From assembly GCF_003058265.1 (NCBI RefSeq), contig NZ_QBUK01000011.1, forward strand, positions 1 through 64,000: a stretch of DNA of 64,000 nt, in the 5' to 3' direction. A model generated the notes under the pieces. That model saw only the letters and a list, made by a program, of their open reading frames with translations, was not told where the DNA came from and did no database searches. A program made the translations under genes and the position numbers. The DNA is from Flagellimonas amoyensis (lineage in GTDB: Bacteria > Bacteroidota > Bacteroidia > Flavobacteriales > Flavobacteriaceae). Shown here piece by piece: positions 43,967-52,891 of this stretch; the stretch's first letter is position 1, and each line of letters starts with the position of its first letter.

Positions 43967-44833
43967 TCATTCTGCACAAATATACAAATGGTCTTCCCCT
44001 GTTTCCACCATGTCTATCCCTCCTAGGCCCAAAGTGTTCACCGTGCCCCGAAAGGCATCGGCCATCATGGTCCGTACCGCCGAAGTGTTCATCAAATGTT
44101 TGGCCTGTGCTTCAACAGCGGCCATAATCTGCCGCTCAAAATAAACGGTAAGGCCGGGCATGAAGGCCTGGACGGGACCATTGACCGCAAAGTGTCCCTT
44201 TAATTTGGTCCCCATAGTCTCAAAAGCAATGGAATTGCCATGCACGATAGGCCGGAGTTCGATGATGAGTTCCCTGTTGCCCAACCAATTGATGTCAGGG
44301 GCACGGCTGTCTTCATATCGGTCTATACATCCGGGGCATCTGCCCTTGATCTCACTTCCGTCCCCCTCAAAGGAAATCTTCAGATAAAACCTTCTGGACT
44401 CTTCATCAAAGGAGGCCTCGGCCTTGGTGGAGCTCACATCGTTCATAAAATACAACCAGTCGTGCCCTGGTTTTTCAACCTTATATTCAGAAATCGACAG
44501 TCTCTGGGTACTCCCATTAAAACGGATATAAGAAGCCTCCCTGTCCAATTTTATGCTCAATGTATTGGCCACTCTACTGGTAAGAACACTATTTACACTT
44601 GCCGCAGCCAATGGCCTACATCCTGTGGTCTTGACAATCTCTGCCGTGGCCCGTTCGGTATTTGTCCTTACGGCTTGTACTGTCGGCTTGCTCTCCACCG
44701 GTTTATTGATCTTGGTGACTGTTGTCCTCTTTTTGGGCACCAATTGTGCCTGCCCCATCTGAGGGCTTAGACAGAGCATCACAATTAAAAGGCTGTACAT
44801 TTTTTTCATGGTTTCGTGTTTTATTTTATTCAT
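43967..44833 (-). CDS. Secreted protein of unknown function
   Basis: The protein (288 aa) has a Sec signal peptide (YSLLIVMLCLSPQMGQAQ). The ATG at 44833 has AGAGGGA about ten bases upstream, and an ATG at 44809 is a second possibility. Mature sequence begins with a basic low-complexity stretch (VPKKRTTVTKINKPVESKPTV). A beta-rich region follows with a CPGC motif (GRCPGCIDRY), which might bind metal or form a disulfide, then ELIIELRPIVHGNSIAFETMG. I recognise no family. It is the last gene of a co-directional set of secreted proteins and lipoproteins and is convergent with the ABC/peptidase gene. Confidence 0.75.
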   Translation of the reverse strand: MNKIKHETMKKMYSLLIVMLCLSPQMGQAQLVPKKRTTVTKINKPVESKPTVQAVRTNTERATAEIVKTTGCRPLAAASVNSVLTSRVANTLSIKLDREASYIRFNGSTQRLSISEYKVEKPGHDWLYFMNDVSSTKAEASFDEESRRFYLKISFEGDGSEIKGRCPGCIDRYEDSRAPDINWLGNRELIIELRPIVHGNSIAFETMGTKLKGHFAVNGPVQAFMPGLTVYFERQIMAAVEAQAKHLMNTSAVRTMMADAFRGTVNTLGLGGIDMVETGEDHLYICAE

Positions 44834-44864
44834 GTTTTTAGTCCCTCTACTGGAAGGGTATATA

Positions 44865-46607
44865 TCAATTAGGCAGTATCAAAAGTTCTACCCTTCTGTT
44901 TTTTTGCCGGTTTTCATCGCTGTCATTGGGCGCTATGGGCTGGCCATCCCCGTGTCCCTTTATCTCCCATTTGAATTGGGTCGCAGTCGCCTTCATCAAG
45001 GTCTTTAGAAGCACTCCCACACTGTTGGCCCTTTGTTCCGACAACTTGTTATTGGCTTGGACACTGCCCACATTATCGGTATGGCCTTCCACGATAATGG
45101 TTCCTTTACCAATCTCAGCAATCTGTGGAATCAGTTCCTTGAGCAAGGCTTCTGCTTCTGGCCTGAGTTCATATTTACCAAATTCAAACAACACGGAACT
45201 GTCCAGGTTCAACCTTAGGGCACCCCCGATCGCTGCTACGGCATCCACATCTGCCCCGGGCACACCACTCGGTGTTGCCAAATCGGTAAGTCGGACATAG
45301 GTAAAGGTCTCGCCTGGTTTCACATAATCATGGATATCCACCATGGCGGTGCCCCCTTTGATTTTACCGACCTCCAACCAATTGCTCCCATCTTTGGACA
45401 GTTCAAGAATTGTGGGTTCGATGGCTCCTGACTCAAAAACATACAGGTCTGGGCCGTTGACATCGGTGATGGCATTATCGGTAAACTGCAATGTCAGCAC
45501 ACCTCTTAGGCCTATATTGCACATGAGGGGGTTCACTTGGCCCTTATCTTCTGGCAGATCAGGTTCGTGCAAGGCACCTTCTGGATACATCCCTCCCGTT
45601 CCGGCCACAAATTCCACGACTTCATCTGCAAAGGAACGTTCACCCAATGGGAGATAGATGAGTTGGTTACGGGTGTCCCTGTAGGTATTGCCCATTTCAT
45701 CGGATTTTTCCGAATACCAGCTGGGATTGAGTTTAAAAAATGCTGCCCTGGCACTGGTGGATCCCTTCATGAACTTTTCCACGTTCTTTTGCTGTTTTTC
45801 CTTGCTCTTTTGAACCAGTGCTTTGAAATTGGGAGAAGCATTGGCATCCAATAGAGCTGCTTCCACTTCTTTGCCATAAACAGGGTCCGCAAGGCTCATG
45901 GCCTGCTTTTCATTCAAGATGGGAGGTTGTTTCCCGATACCCTGCAACAGATCAACCTCCTTAGGATCGATTCCATAATGATCCGCCAATTTTTGACGGG
46001 CCTCTTCAGGTTCCATTCGCTTCAGTTCTTGGTACAGTCCCTTTCCTGCGACGCTGTTGAGTATGTTTCCACTGGGATGTCCTTTTAGCTCTTCTTCAAA
46101 AAAGCTGTCCGTATAGGGGTTGTTGGGCTTGCCCTTTTTGGAATTTGGTGGGCTAACGATTTTTTGGATGACATCATTTATGGCCTTGAGGTCAGCCCCT
46201 TCTGTCTGTGATAGAATTATTGTGAATTTTGAAACATCTGTGGTTATCTTGGTATCAGAAATGACTATGGCCTCACCCATCTCCGGATATTGTTCCAACA
46301 TGGCTTTCAATGCATCCATATCAGTTTTTGAAAGACTGCTTTTATCGACCGATACTTCCCTCCCCATCATCAAAGAGAAAATGGTGGCAGGATCTTTGGT
46401 CGAACCAGCAGGGGCGCGTTTTGAAAGCTCATCGACATCCACTCCGAACAGTTCGTTCAACTTGGTTGTGCCATCTTCATCTTCCAGGGCATCGGTATCA
46501 TTTGGTGTCGTTTCCAAATCTGCACCAACTTTGCCCTCTTCCTTTCCCTTGCAAGAAAAGTTGAGCGTTAGCAAGACGACCACTATATAGATTGTTTGTT
46601 TCATCAT
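44865..46607 (-). CDS. Lipoprotein with C-terminal OmpA-family peptidoglycan-binding domain
   Basis: The protein (580 aa) has a lipoprotein signal with Cys in LTLNFSCKGKE, an acidic linker, and a long helical middle part. A small beta domain at about 350-465 follows (DVNGPDLYVFESGAIEPT, VEVGKIKGGT-like GSNWLEVGKIKGG). The OmpA C-terminal domain is at about 475-580: SVLFEFGKYELRPEA, VEGHTDNVGSVQANNKLSEQRA and NRQKNRRVELLI. The OmpA domain binds peptidoglycan, so the protein links the outer membrane to the wall. Its start overlaps the stop of the preceding gene by 4 bases (ATGA). No enzymatic function is seen in the middle part. Confidence 0.88.
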   Translation of the reverse strand: MMKQTIYIVVVLLTLNFSCKGKEEGKVGADLETTPNDTDALEDEDGTTKLNELFGVDVDELSKRAPAGSTKDPATIFSLMMGREVSVDKSSLSKTDMDALKAMLEQYPEMGEAIVISDTKITTDVSKFTIILSQTEGADLKAINDVIQKIVSPPNSKKGKPNNPYTDSFFEEELKGHPSGNILNSVAGKGLYQELKRMEPEEARQKLADHYGIDPKEVDLLQGIGKQPPILNEKQAMSLADPVYGKEVEAALLDANASPNFKALVQKSKEKQQKNVEKFMKGSTSARAAFFKLNPSWYSEKSDEMGNTYRDTRNQLIYLPLGERSFADEVVEFVAGTGGMYPEGALHEPDLPEDKGQVNPLMCNIGLRGVLTLQFTDNAITDVNGPDLYVFESGAIEPTILELSKDGSNWLEVGKIKGGTAMVDIHDYVKPGETFTYVRLTDLATPSGVPGADVDAVAAIGGALRLNLDSSVLFEFGKYELRPEAEALLKELIPQIAEIGKGTIIVEGHTDNVGSVQANNKLSEQRANSVGVLLKTLMKATATQFKWEIKGHGDGQPIAPNDSDENRQKNRRVELLILPN

Positions 46608-46996
46608 TGTCCAATTCGTTTCATTTCTTTGCTACATCCATCGGAATTGTTGTCCCTGTATACATTGTCCTCGATGGTAATGCTCACTTTTTTCCAGGTT
46701 TCTTGCCCAGTGGTATTGCGCCATTTCACCAAACCTGTGTAGGTACCCAACTCTTTCTGGACTACCTTATACCCTATTTCATCTTGCGTAAACCGATACT
46801 TTTCCAGACCGCCCAACTGGGCATATCGACCTATGATCTCACCGCTTTTTTGTTTGGTAAAAGTCACCACGCGACCATCACAACCTTCCCATGAACCCAC
46901 AATGTCCTTATCCATTGTAGTGACAGGAATGTTGGAAGATGTTGTTTTGCAGCTCTGCCAAAAGATGGTGACAAAGACCAAAAACAAAATCTGCAT
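46604..46996 (-). CDS. Small lipoprotein of unknown function
   Basis: The start at 46996 (MQILFLVFVTIFWQSC) has TAAGG seven bases upstream and gives a clean lipoprotein signal; an upstream ATG at 47029 would overlap the preceding gene. The mature part (about 115 aa) is a single beta domain: DIVGSWEGCDGRVVTFTKQ, GRYAQLGGLEKYRFTQDEIGYKVV and TWKKVSITIEDNVYRDN. It resembles lipocalin-like or DUF2147-like folds in which a W-E/W-x-G strand opens the barrel. It overlaps the OmpA-lipoprotein gene by 4 bases and is part of the secreted-protein operon. No specific function. Confidence 0.72.
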   Translation of the reverse strand: MQILFLVFVTIFWQSCKTTSSNIPVTTMDKDIVGSWEGCDGRVVTFTKQKSGEIIGRYAQLGGLEKYRFTQDEIGYKVVQKELGTYTGLVKWRNTTGQETWKKVSITIEDNVYRDNNSDGCSKEMKRIGQ

Positions 46997-47012
46997 GAAT
47001 GACCTTATATGT

Positions 47013-48407
47013 TCAATCTTTCCTTGCATACTTTTCCTTCATGAACTCAAAATACATGTAGCCAAATCGGTCATACCAATCCTCCACTCCATATTTGGCC
47101 TCACAGATATTGAGCTCCATCATGGCATCGGCAAGGTCTTGGAGCATTTCAGCATATTTATTGTCATAGGCCTTTTCGAGTTCCTCCACAGATTTTTCAA
47201 TTTTGATACGCTCTGCCTGCCACGCCAATCCAGCCACACCATGCACACCCGAGGCATTGTCCCCAAAAGCAATGGCGGCATTGCTGAACTTTTTGGTGCA
47301 CTTATAAATGGTCGCCAATCGGTCAAATAAGTAGCGTTTCTCATTGAACTTTTGTCTTGCTTCCAAAAAACAGCTGGCACATTCCTCATTTTCCCCTTCC
47401 ACAATTCTTCCCCTATCATCAACCGTGATCTCCGAACAGATGGAAGGAATGGTAGGTGCCCCTGCTGGTGGGGCCGAGTTGATACAGTCGCTCAACCCAG
47501 TATAGGAGGTGTACAGGTTTTTGACCGTGCTCCAGGTAGATTGGATATTGGCAATGGTCTTGCCCAAGTTTTCAATCCCTTTTCTCACTCCAGCCCGCTC
47601 ACTCTGCAGGATTTCCATCTCCTCTTTTAACATATCCTGATCGTGTTCGAATTTGGTTTTCCAATTTTCGAACTGTTCCATGGTCATTACATTTCCGCCC
47701 CAATGTTGTTGGGCATGACTCCCAATGGAAAACATCAGCATAAAACAAAGCAGCATGGTCGTGTCCTTCCCTTTTCTGCCCAGCAATTTTCCAGCCAGCA
47801 GACCTATGACCAAGAGGGCCACCCCGAGGGCAATGTACAAGAAGGTATTGCTTCCATTTCCTTCCTTGGACCCATCGGCAGCAACATCGCTTATGGCTGC
47901 TTTATCGCTAGATTTCATCTCATTTTCATTGATGGGCCGGAATGCGCTTCCCAGATATGCTTTCTTTTCAGGACTGGCCAGTACGGTAATATTGTACAGG
48001 GAGTTCTTGGGAGCATCTGTTTCTACCTTGATGCCGAACTTGCCCTCAGCTCGCAGCTTGAAGCGGACCATATTGTCCTCGGAAGATGCCGTACTCTTTT
48101 TGTTGTACTCATCGTTCCATATATCTTGGTTCAAACTAACCTCCAAAGGGCTACCGTCCATACTGGTGACCAACACGTCCACAAATTGGAACAGGGAGTG
48201 TCCCGTGACAAAGTGGTACATCACCGAATCCGTGACCCGGTTGAAATACACGATACCCTTCTCTCCTTCATGCCCCTTTCTAGTGTCCGCCATAAGCTTT
48301 AACTCCATGGGCTTTATACTTTTGTCCAAGGTATAGGGCTGTGCAAGTGCCTGTATTATTCCCACAAAAAGGAATCCAAACAACAATATGTTTTTCAATG
48401 GTCCCAT
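47013..48407 (-). CDS. Two-part exported coiled-coil protein with an internal signal-peptide-like segment
   Basis: With the ATG at 48407 (MGPLKNILLFGFLFVG) the protein has 464 residues; a start at 48431 would overlap the upstream gene. After the signal peptide comes a beta domain of about 160 residues. A single membrane helix follows (NTFLYIALGVALLVIGLLAGKLLG), and right after LGRKGKDTT a second hydrophobic stretch, MLLCFMLMFSIGSHAQQ, that ends just like a cleavable signal peptide. The remaining 220 residues are long amphipathic helices (EQFENWKTKFEHDQDMLKEE and following) with several cysteines (SDCINSAPP, CASCFLEARQ). The layout looks like two exported proteins joined in one frame. No family is recognised. 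Confidence 0.75.
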   Translation of the reverse strand: MGPLKNILLFGFLFVGIIQALAQPYTLDKSIKPMELKLMADTRKGHEGEKGIVYFNRVTDSVMYHFVTGHSLFQFVDVLVTSMDGSPLEVSLNQDIWNDEYNKKSTASSEDNMVRFKLRAEGKFGIKVETDAPKNSLYNITVLASPEKKAYLGSAFRPINENEMKSSDKAAISDVAADGSKEGNGSNTFLYIALGVALLVIGLLAGKLLGRKGKDTTMLLCFMLMFSIGSHAQQHWGGNVMTMEQFENWKTKFEHDQDMLKEEMEILQSERAGVRKGIENLGKTIANIQSTWSTVKNLYTSYTGLSDCINSAPPAGAPTIPSICSEITVDDRGRIVEGENEECASCFLEARQKFNEKRYLFDRLATIYKCTKKFSNAAIAFGDNASGVHGVAGLAWQAERIKIEKSVEELEKAYDNKYAEMLQDLADAMMELNICEAKYGVEDWYDRFGYMYFEFMKEKYARKD

Positions 48408-48411
48408 GGTA

Positions 48412-49032
48412 CTAACTCTTATATTTTTCAATCAAATAATCGATGGCCTGTATGCCCTTTTGTTCGAGGTATTCCCTTTGTTCCTTTGTATTCCTGAGTG
48501 TTTTATACTGGATTTTGATGCCATTGGCATAATTGGGATTGTACAGGAGAAAATATCCTTGGTTGGGGTGTTTCCAGATATAGTGGTCCCCCGAATTGCT
48601 TGTCCGTAGAAATTTCTGTTCATAGGTCCCGTTTTGCCAATTGGAGATTTCCGATTGCACATCCGCCAAGGACCTTTCAAACAAGGTCTGGCCAAAAACG
48701 GACTCGGTCCCATCATTGAGCGTAATGATGTAGCTGCATCCATACCCCTTTTCTCCGCTCGGCCCATTGGAAACCTCCTTTAAATTACAGGTAGGGATGC
48801 CGTATATTGCCGCAACTTCCTCTGGTGTTATCTTACATTCGGTACTGAAGGCATAAAGCCTTGTGTAGTCCCCTTTTTGCTCTAGGTCGAATTTGTTCCC
48901 TTTAGGAACCTCTTGGGTAGTGGTTTCCACCTCGCCTTCGGAGGTGTCATCTCTTTCCTTTTTACCTGATTGCCCACAACCCAAACACAGTAGTAGGCCA
49001 AAAACAATGATCAAAATTTTCTTGGATTTCAT
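48412..49032 (-). CDS. Lipoprotein of unknown function
   Basis: The protein (206 aa) has a lipoprotein signal, LLLCLGCGQSG, then an acidic linker rich in Glu and Thr. A compact domain with ECKITPEEVAAIYGIPTCNLKE, GYGCSYIITLNDGTESVFGQTL and GDHYIWKHPNQGYFLLYNPNY follows. Three cysteines in the domain may form disulfides. The pattern, a small domain that opens with a helix and carries a YGCSY strand, recurs in Bacteroidota lipoproteins of unknown role. It lies 14 bases after the lipocalin-like gene and 4 bases before the coiled-coil gene in one operon. Confidence 0.75.
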   Translation of the reverse strand: MKSKKILIIVFGLLLCLGCGQSGKKERDDTSEGEVETTTQEVPKGNKFDLEQKGDYTRLYAFSTECKITPEEVAAIYGIPTCNLKEVSNGPSGEKGYGCSYIITLNDGTESVFGQTLFERSLADVQSEISNWQNGTYEQKFLRTSNSGDHYIWKHPNQGYFLLYNPNYANGIKIQYKTLRNTKEQREYLEQKGIQAIDYLIEKYKS

Positions 49033-49046
49033 AATATTACAGTTGA

Positions 49047-49625
49047 TTATTCTTCACTTTTGGTCAAGTTTACCACGGCACCGGTAAGGTCATCTTTTAT
49101 GATTAGGTGATCTTGGCCGTGTTCCAGAATCGTCTGGGTAGTTCTCATCTTGGTCGTACCCATTTCATCTTCAGCAATGGCAGTTATCGTCATGATATCA
49201 CCTTCCAACTCAAAGATGCCACCACTGTCTGTCAACAGGTTGCAATCGTTGTCATAGAAAAGGACATGATAATTGGTGCCTGAGTAGGTAATGCTCGACT
49301 TTTTTCCACATTCGTTCAGGCTCTCGAACCCGGGAACGCCTTCCAAAGATTCATAATACCATGTACCTTCAAGACTTTTGGTACTTGGAGTGTCCCCATT
49401 TTTGTCCACCACTTTTTTGGGCACCCCAAACACGGTCTCTATGACCTTGTCCGTTCCCTCCTCCGCTTTTTGCTCCGCTTTGCGTTCCACGGTGTTTTCC
49501 ACTCCCCTTTCCGCCGCTTTTGTGGTCTTCTTGCCCAAACGCTTGAGAAATTGGGCTTCTGCCCCTTGTGTGGCAGCCATAAAAGCAATCCCTAGAAATA
49601 GAAGTACCAATCCTTTATTTTTCAT
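49047..49625 (-). CDS. Secreted lipocalin-like domain protein
   Basis: The protein (192 aa) has a Sec signal peptide (LFLGIAFMAATQGAEAQ). A lysine- and glutamate-rich helix follows (KKTTKAAERGVENTVERKAE), then a beta domain starting LEGTWYYESLEGVPGFESL. The GTWYYES start with a later SSITYSGTNYHVLFYDND and DIMTITAIAEDEMG fits a lipocalin-like fold. Such domains bind small hydrophobic or amphipathic ligands, but the ligand is not readable. It is the first long gene of the minus-strand operon downstream of the hybrid regulator. Confidence 0.75.
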   Translation of the reverse strand: MKNKGLVLLFLGIAFMAATQGAEAQFLKRLGKKTTKAAERGVENTVERKAEQKAEEGTDKVIETVFGVPKKVVDKNGDTPSTKSLEGTWYYESLEGVPGFESLNECGKKSSITYSGTNYHVLFYDNDCNLLTDSGGIFELEGDIMTITAIAEDEMGTTKMRTTQTILEHGQDHLIIKDDLTGAVVNLTKSEE

Positions 49626-49631
49626 ATCAGA

Positions 49632-49796
49632 TTATTTTTTATTGAAGTGTATCTTCTTTATCAACTTGTTCTTGTGCATGATGTTCAACTCATATCGACC
49701 TTTGTCCAGATACTTGATGTTCAGATATATTCTGGTATCTGGTAGATGGTCCGTATCCCCTTTATAGTGCAAGGGTTTGCCACTGCGTGCTTTCAT
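49632..49796 (-). CDS. Possible 54-residue small protein at the head of the secreted-protein operon
   Basis: An ATG at 49796 opens 54 codons ending at the TAA at 49632-49634, six bases before the next gene. The product is basic, with GDTDHLPDTRIYLNIKYL then DKGRYELNIMHKNKLIKK, which reads like a real beta-strand protein and not like random translation. There is no signal peptide. The -7 box at 49802-49809 places transcription start within a few bases of the ATG, so translation would be leaderless, or this segment is an untranslated leader. Not recognised as any family. Confidence 0.4.
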   Translation of the reverse strand: MKARSGKPLHYKGDTDHLPDTRIYLNIKYLDKGRYELNIMHKNKLIKKIHFNKK

Positions 49797-49801
49797 CTAT
49801 C

Positions 49802-49868
49802 CAAAGCTATAGGAGGACTTGGACAACCACTTGAAATTATGTAACAGATGGTATGTCAGTATGTAACA
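49802..49868 (-). promoter_or_regulatory. Candidate activator-dependent promoter of the secreted-protein operon with direct repeats
   Basis: On the minus strand TAGCTTTG (plus 49802-49809) is a perfect -7 box but no -33 TTTG is present. Upstream, ATGTAACA occurs twice (plus 49839-49846 and 49861-49868), 22 bp apart, with ATGTCA between them. Relative to the predicted start near 49796 the repeats lie at about -43 and -65, where an AraC-type activator would bind. The hybrid regulator encoded next door ends in an AraC domain. Confidence 0.5.
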
Positions 49869-49922
49869 TAGGCGGGAACCCCACTGAGAATGGGACCCTT
49901 TTGGGAAAGGACGAAAGAAATA

Positions 49923-52832
49923 TCAGCTATTTTTCCGGAAGGCAGAGGGAGATTGCCCATAGACTTCCTTGAAGCATTTGGAGAAATAGGTCACTTCATT
50001 GAAACCGGAACTGTAGGCCACCTCGGCTATGGTAAGTTCAGGGTTCTTGAGAAGCTCTGCAGCCGCTTTCAACCGCTCATTGCGAACGAATTCCGTAGCA
50101 GAGACCCCAAGAAGGGATTTGAGCTTTCGGTGAAGCTGCATACGGCTCAAGTTCATCTGTGATGCAAAATCATCAGTGGAAAAATCGGGATTGGTGAGTT
50201 TATTTTCCATTACGGTTTCCAGACGTTGGATAAATCGCTCATCGGCCGTGTTCACGGCAATGTCCACTGGTCTCAAAATAAGTTCACGACTGTACCTTTC
50301 CTGCAACTTCTTGCGTTCCTGAAGGAGCTGTACCACCACTGTCCTCACAATTTCATGGTTAAAGGGTTTTGTAAGGTAGCCATCCGCTTGGGTCTGCAGT
50401 CCTTTCAGATGGGCCTCATCACCGGCTTTTGCGGTGAGCAAAACCACCGGTACGGAAGCCGTGACTTCATCCTCCTTCAATTGATGTACCAAGGCATACC
50501 CATCCATTTTGGGCATCATGACATCAGAGATAATGATATCCGGGATTTCCCTTTGGGCGAGTTCAAAGGCCTTTTCCCCATCTGCGGCTTCCAGTATGGT
50601 AAAGTCATTTTCAAAAATATCCCGCAAAACGGCACGTATGTCCGGGTGGTCATCGGCTATGAGAAGGATAGGCATTCCATCCTTTTCCACGTCATGAGCC
50701 TGCATTTTGGCAATGGGCACCGTAGCGACGCTTTCCTCAATGACCAATGCTTTTTTCAGCTCTTTTTTCAGGGGCATTTCCACCGAAATGACCACTCTTC
50801 CCTTGTCCAGATGGGCATGGACCGTGCCTTCACACAAAGTCACCAGGTCCTTGACCAAAGCCAATCCGATGCCAAATCCAACAGAAGTACCTTCCCTTTG
50901 GTAAAATCGCTCAAAAAAATTCTGTAGGTCCTTTTCCACTACTTGGCTGTTGAAGTTGCTTACCTCCAGTCCAAGTTTTTCATTGGTCACTTTTGATGCA
51001 AAAACCACTGGCCCACTTTCCCTATATTTAAAGGCATTGGAAAGAAGGTTCACCACAATCTTGCTTAGGATATCCCTGTCAAAATAGTTCAGTTCTTCCG
51101 AAGCTACGGTTTCAACCTTAAATGGGGTGCCTTCTTCTTTGGCCTGAAATACAAAAGGGTCCAGGAGAGCGTTCAGAAAAGTAGACACATTGCCCTTTTT
51201 CAGAATGATCCCTGCGTGACCTCCCTCAATTTTTGAAAGTTCCAAAAGTTGATCCACCAACTCCAACATACGGTCGGTGTTGGCATCAATAAGGTCCAAT
51301 TGCCTCTCTGATGTTTTGCCAGTGCTGGCCCTAAGCTGCTGCAAAGGACTTTTGATAAGGGAAAGAGGTGTTCGGAACTCGTGGGATACATTTGCAAAGA
51401 ACTGGGATTTAAGTGCGGCCAACTCCTTCATTTTGTGCGCAGTCCTCAACTTGTTCCTATAACCCAAGAACAATATCCCCGCCAAGGCCAGAAACAAAGC
51501 CAAGATTCCGGCGTACAGATATTGTTGGTTTTTTCGGCGTTGCTCCGATAGTTGGTTCTGGGCCGACAGCAAACTTATTTCCTGTTCCTTTTTATCGGTC
51601 TGGTATTTGGTTTCAAGTTCATAGAACTTCTCAGCTTCCATCCTATCGGTTAGGATGGCTTGGAGTGAATCTCTGACCCTGAACAATGAAACTGCCCCTT
51701 CCAAGTCCCCATTTTCCTGCAATGCTTTAAGATGGTTTTCCAAAACTGCAATTTGAATCGGGGTGAATTCTCTATGCCTGACCAGTCCATATGCCCTACT
51801 TGATTGTTCCAGTGCCATCGCTTTATTTCCCAATATAAGGTTGTTCACAGCCTTGGCTGAAAGTGTTTCGGCCAGGCCAAGACTATCTCCCAACTCCAAG
51901 TAGATTTTCTCGGCACTTTCCAAAAAAATGTTTGAGTGCCGCAAACTATCCTGTTTCTGATATCCTATTCCCAAGAACAGTGCACTGCTAGCCTGAAAAT
52001 CTTTATCCTCTATTGCCAAGAAGTACGCATAAGTATCTTTTAAGTGCTTTGTACCTATTTGGGAACTGTCCATGGCGATTTCTGTGATACCCTTATTGAG
52101 CAGAAGGTTCATCACATTAAATGTGTCCTTCTTTTTTTGGGCCATTTCCAATCCTTCATCGATATATTGTAGTGAATTTCCATACTTTTTGAGTTCACGA
52201 TAGCATTGGGCAATATTGTTATAGACCTTGAACCTGTATACATCCGCATGTGGATTATTGGGCTGTATATTTTTTTCCACATTGATGTAGTTCTCAATGG
52301 CCTTATTCAAAAATCCCCTTTCATAATCAATTATTGCCAATAGAAAATAGTTGTCCTCTATCCCTGTTTTATCATCATCATTCGTCACTTCATCTATAAG
52401 ATCATTAAGGATGTTACTTGCCTTTTCATATTGTTTGTCACTCACATAATCCTGGGCCATCCATGCCTTGGATTTTCTGTGCAAGTATGTATCCCCTGCC
52501 TCCAAGGAAAAGGCAGCGGCTTTTTCATATTGGTCGATGGATTGTTCAATATTTCCCTCATAGGAATAATAGTGTCCATAATAATAATGACCAAGTGCAA
52601 GACATCTGGCACAATCTTCTCGGGTTCCCATTTCCAACACATATTCTATCTCCTTTTTTGCCTTCTGCCTATCCATGAACAGATAAATCTCCACCATCTC
52701 TATTTTTGTCTCTGCCTTCTCTTCTATTTGATCGGCTTCCTCAAATGCCCTGTTGAGCGAGTCCAGTTTGGACTCATGCTGAGCCAATAACGACAATGGC
52801 AGTAGATATAAAATGACCAAAATTGTTTTCAT
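49923..52832 (-). CDS. Hybrid two-component sensor kinase/response regulator with AraC-type HTH and TPR sensor
   Basis: The ATG at 52832 has AGAGG seven bases upstream and gives a proper signal peptide (MKTILVILYLLPLSLLAQ). The order of domains is TPR-like sensor helices (about 30-430), one membrane helix (YLYAGILALFLALAGILFLGY), HisKA with FFANVSHEFRTPLSLI, HATPase with NLLSNAFKYRES and GFGIGLALVKDL, and receiver with DDHPDIRAVL and the phosphorylated Asp in SDVMMPKMDG. Lys is in YLTKPFN, and the AraC HTH is at the end (TIAEVAYSSGFNEVTYFSKCFKEVYG). Length about 969 aa. It senses in the periplasm and regulates transcription directly. Unlike PUL-type hybrid regulators it lacks the beta-propeller and Y_Y_Y domains. 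Nearby candidate targets are the secreted-protein operon and itself; a palindrome at 52892 supports this. Confidence 0.92.
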   Translation of the reverse strand: MKTILVILYLLPLSLLAQHESKLDSLNRAFEEADQIEEKAETKIEMVEIYLFMDRQKAKKEIEYVLEMGTREDCARCLALGHYYYGHYYSYEGNIEQSIDQYEKAAAFSLEAGDTYLHRKSKAWMAQDYVSDKQYEKASNILNDLIDEVTNDDDKTGIEDNYFLLAIIDYERGFLNKAIENYINVEKNIQPNNPHADVYRFKVYNNIAQCYRELKKYGNSLQYIDEGLEMAQKKKDTFNVMNLLLNKGITEIAMDSSQIGTKHLKDTYAYFLAIEDKDFQASSALFLGIGYQKQDSLRHSNIFLESAEKIYLELGDSLGLAETLSAKAVNNLILGNKAMALEQSSRAYGLVRHREFTPIQIAVLENHLKALQENGDLEGAVSLFRVRDSLQAILTDRMEAEKFYELETKYQTDKKEQEISLLSAQNQLSEQRRKNQQYLYAGILALFLALAGILFLGYRNKLRTAHKMKELAALKSQFFANVSHEFRTPLSLIKSPLQQLRASTGKTSERQLDLIDANTDRMLELVDQLLELSKIEGGHAGIILKKGNVSTFLNALLDPFVFQAKEEGTPFKVETVASEELNYFDRDILSKIVVNLLSNAFKYRESGPVVFASKVTNEKLGLEVSNFNSQVVEKDLQNFFERFYQREGTSVGFGIGLALVKDLVTLCEGTVHAHLDKGRVVISVEMPLKKELKKALVIEESVATVPIAKMQAHDVEKDGMPILLIADDHPDIRAVLRDIFENDFTILEAADGEKAFELAQREIPDIIISDVMMPKMDGYALVHQLKEDEVTASVPVVLLTAKAGDEAHLKGLQTQADGYLTKPFNHEIVRTVVVQLLQERKKLQERYSRELILRPVDIAVNTADERFIQRLETVMENKLTNPDFSTDDFASQMNLSRMQLHRKLKSLLGVSATEFVRNERLKAAAELLKNPELTIAEVAYSSGFNEVTYFSKCFKEVYGQSPSAFRKNS

Positions 52833-52891
52833 ACGATACCTCTGATGAAGAGACAATGCTACGATATTATTCATTGGTATGCCTGTAGAAC

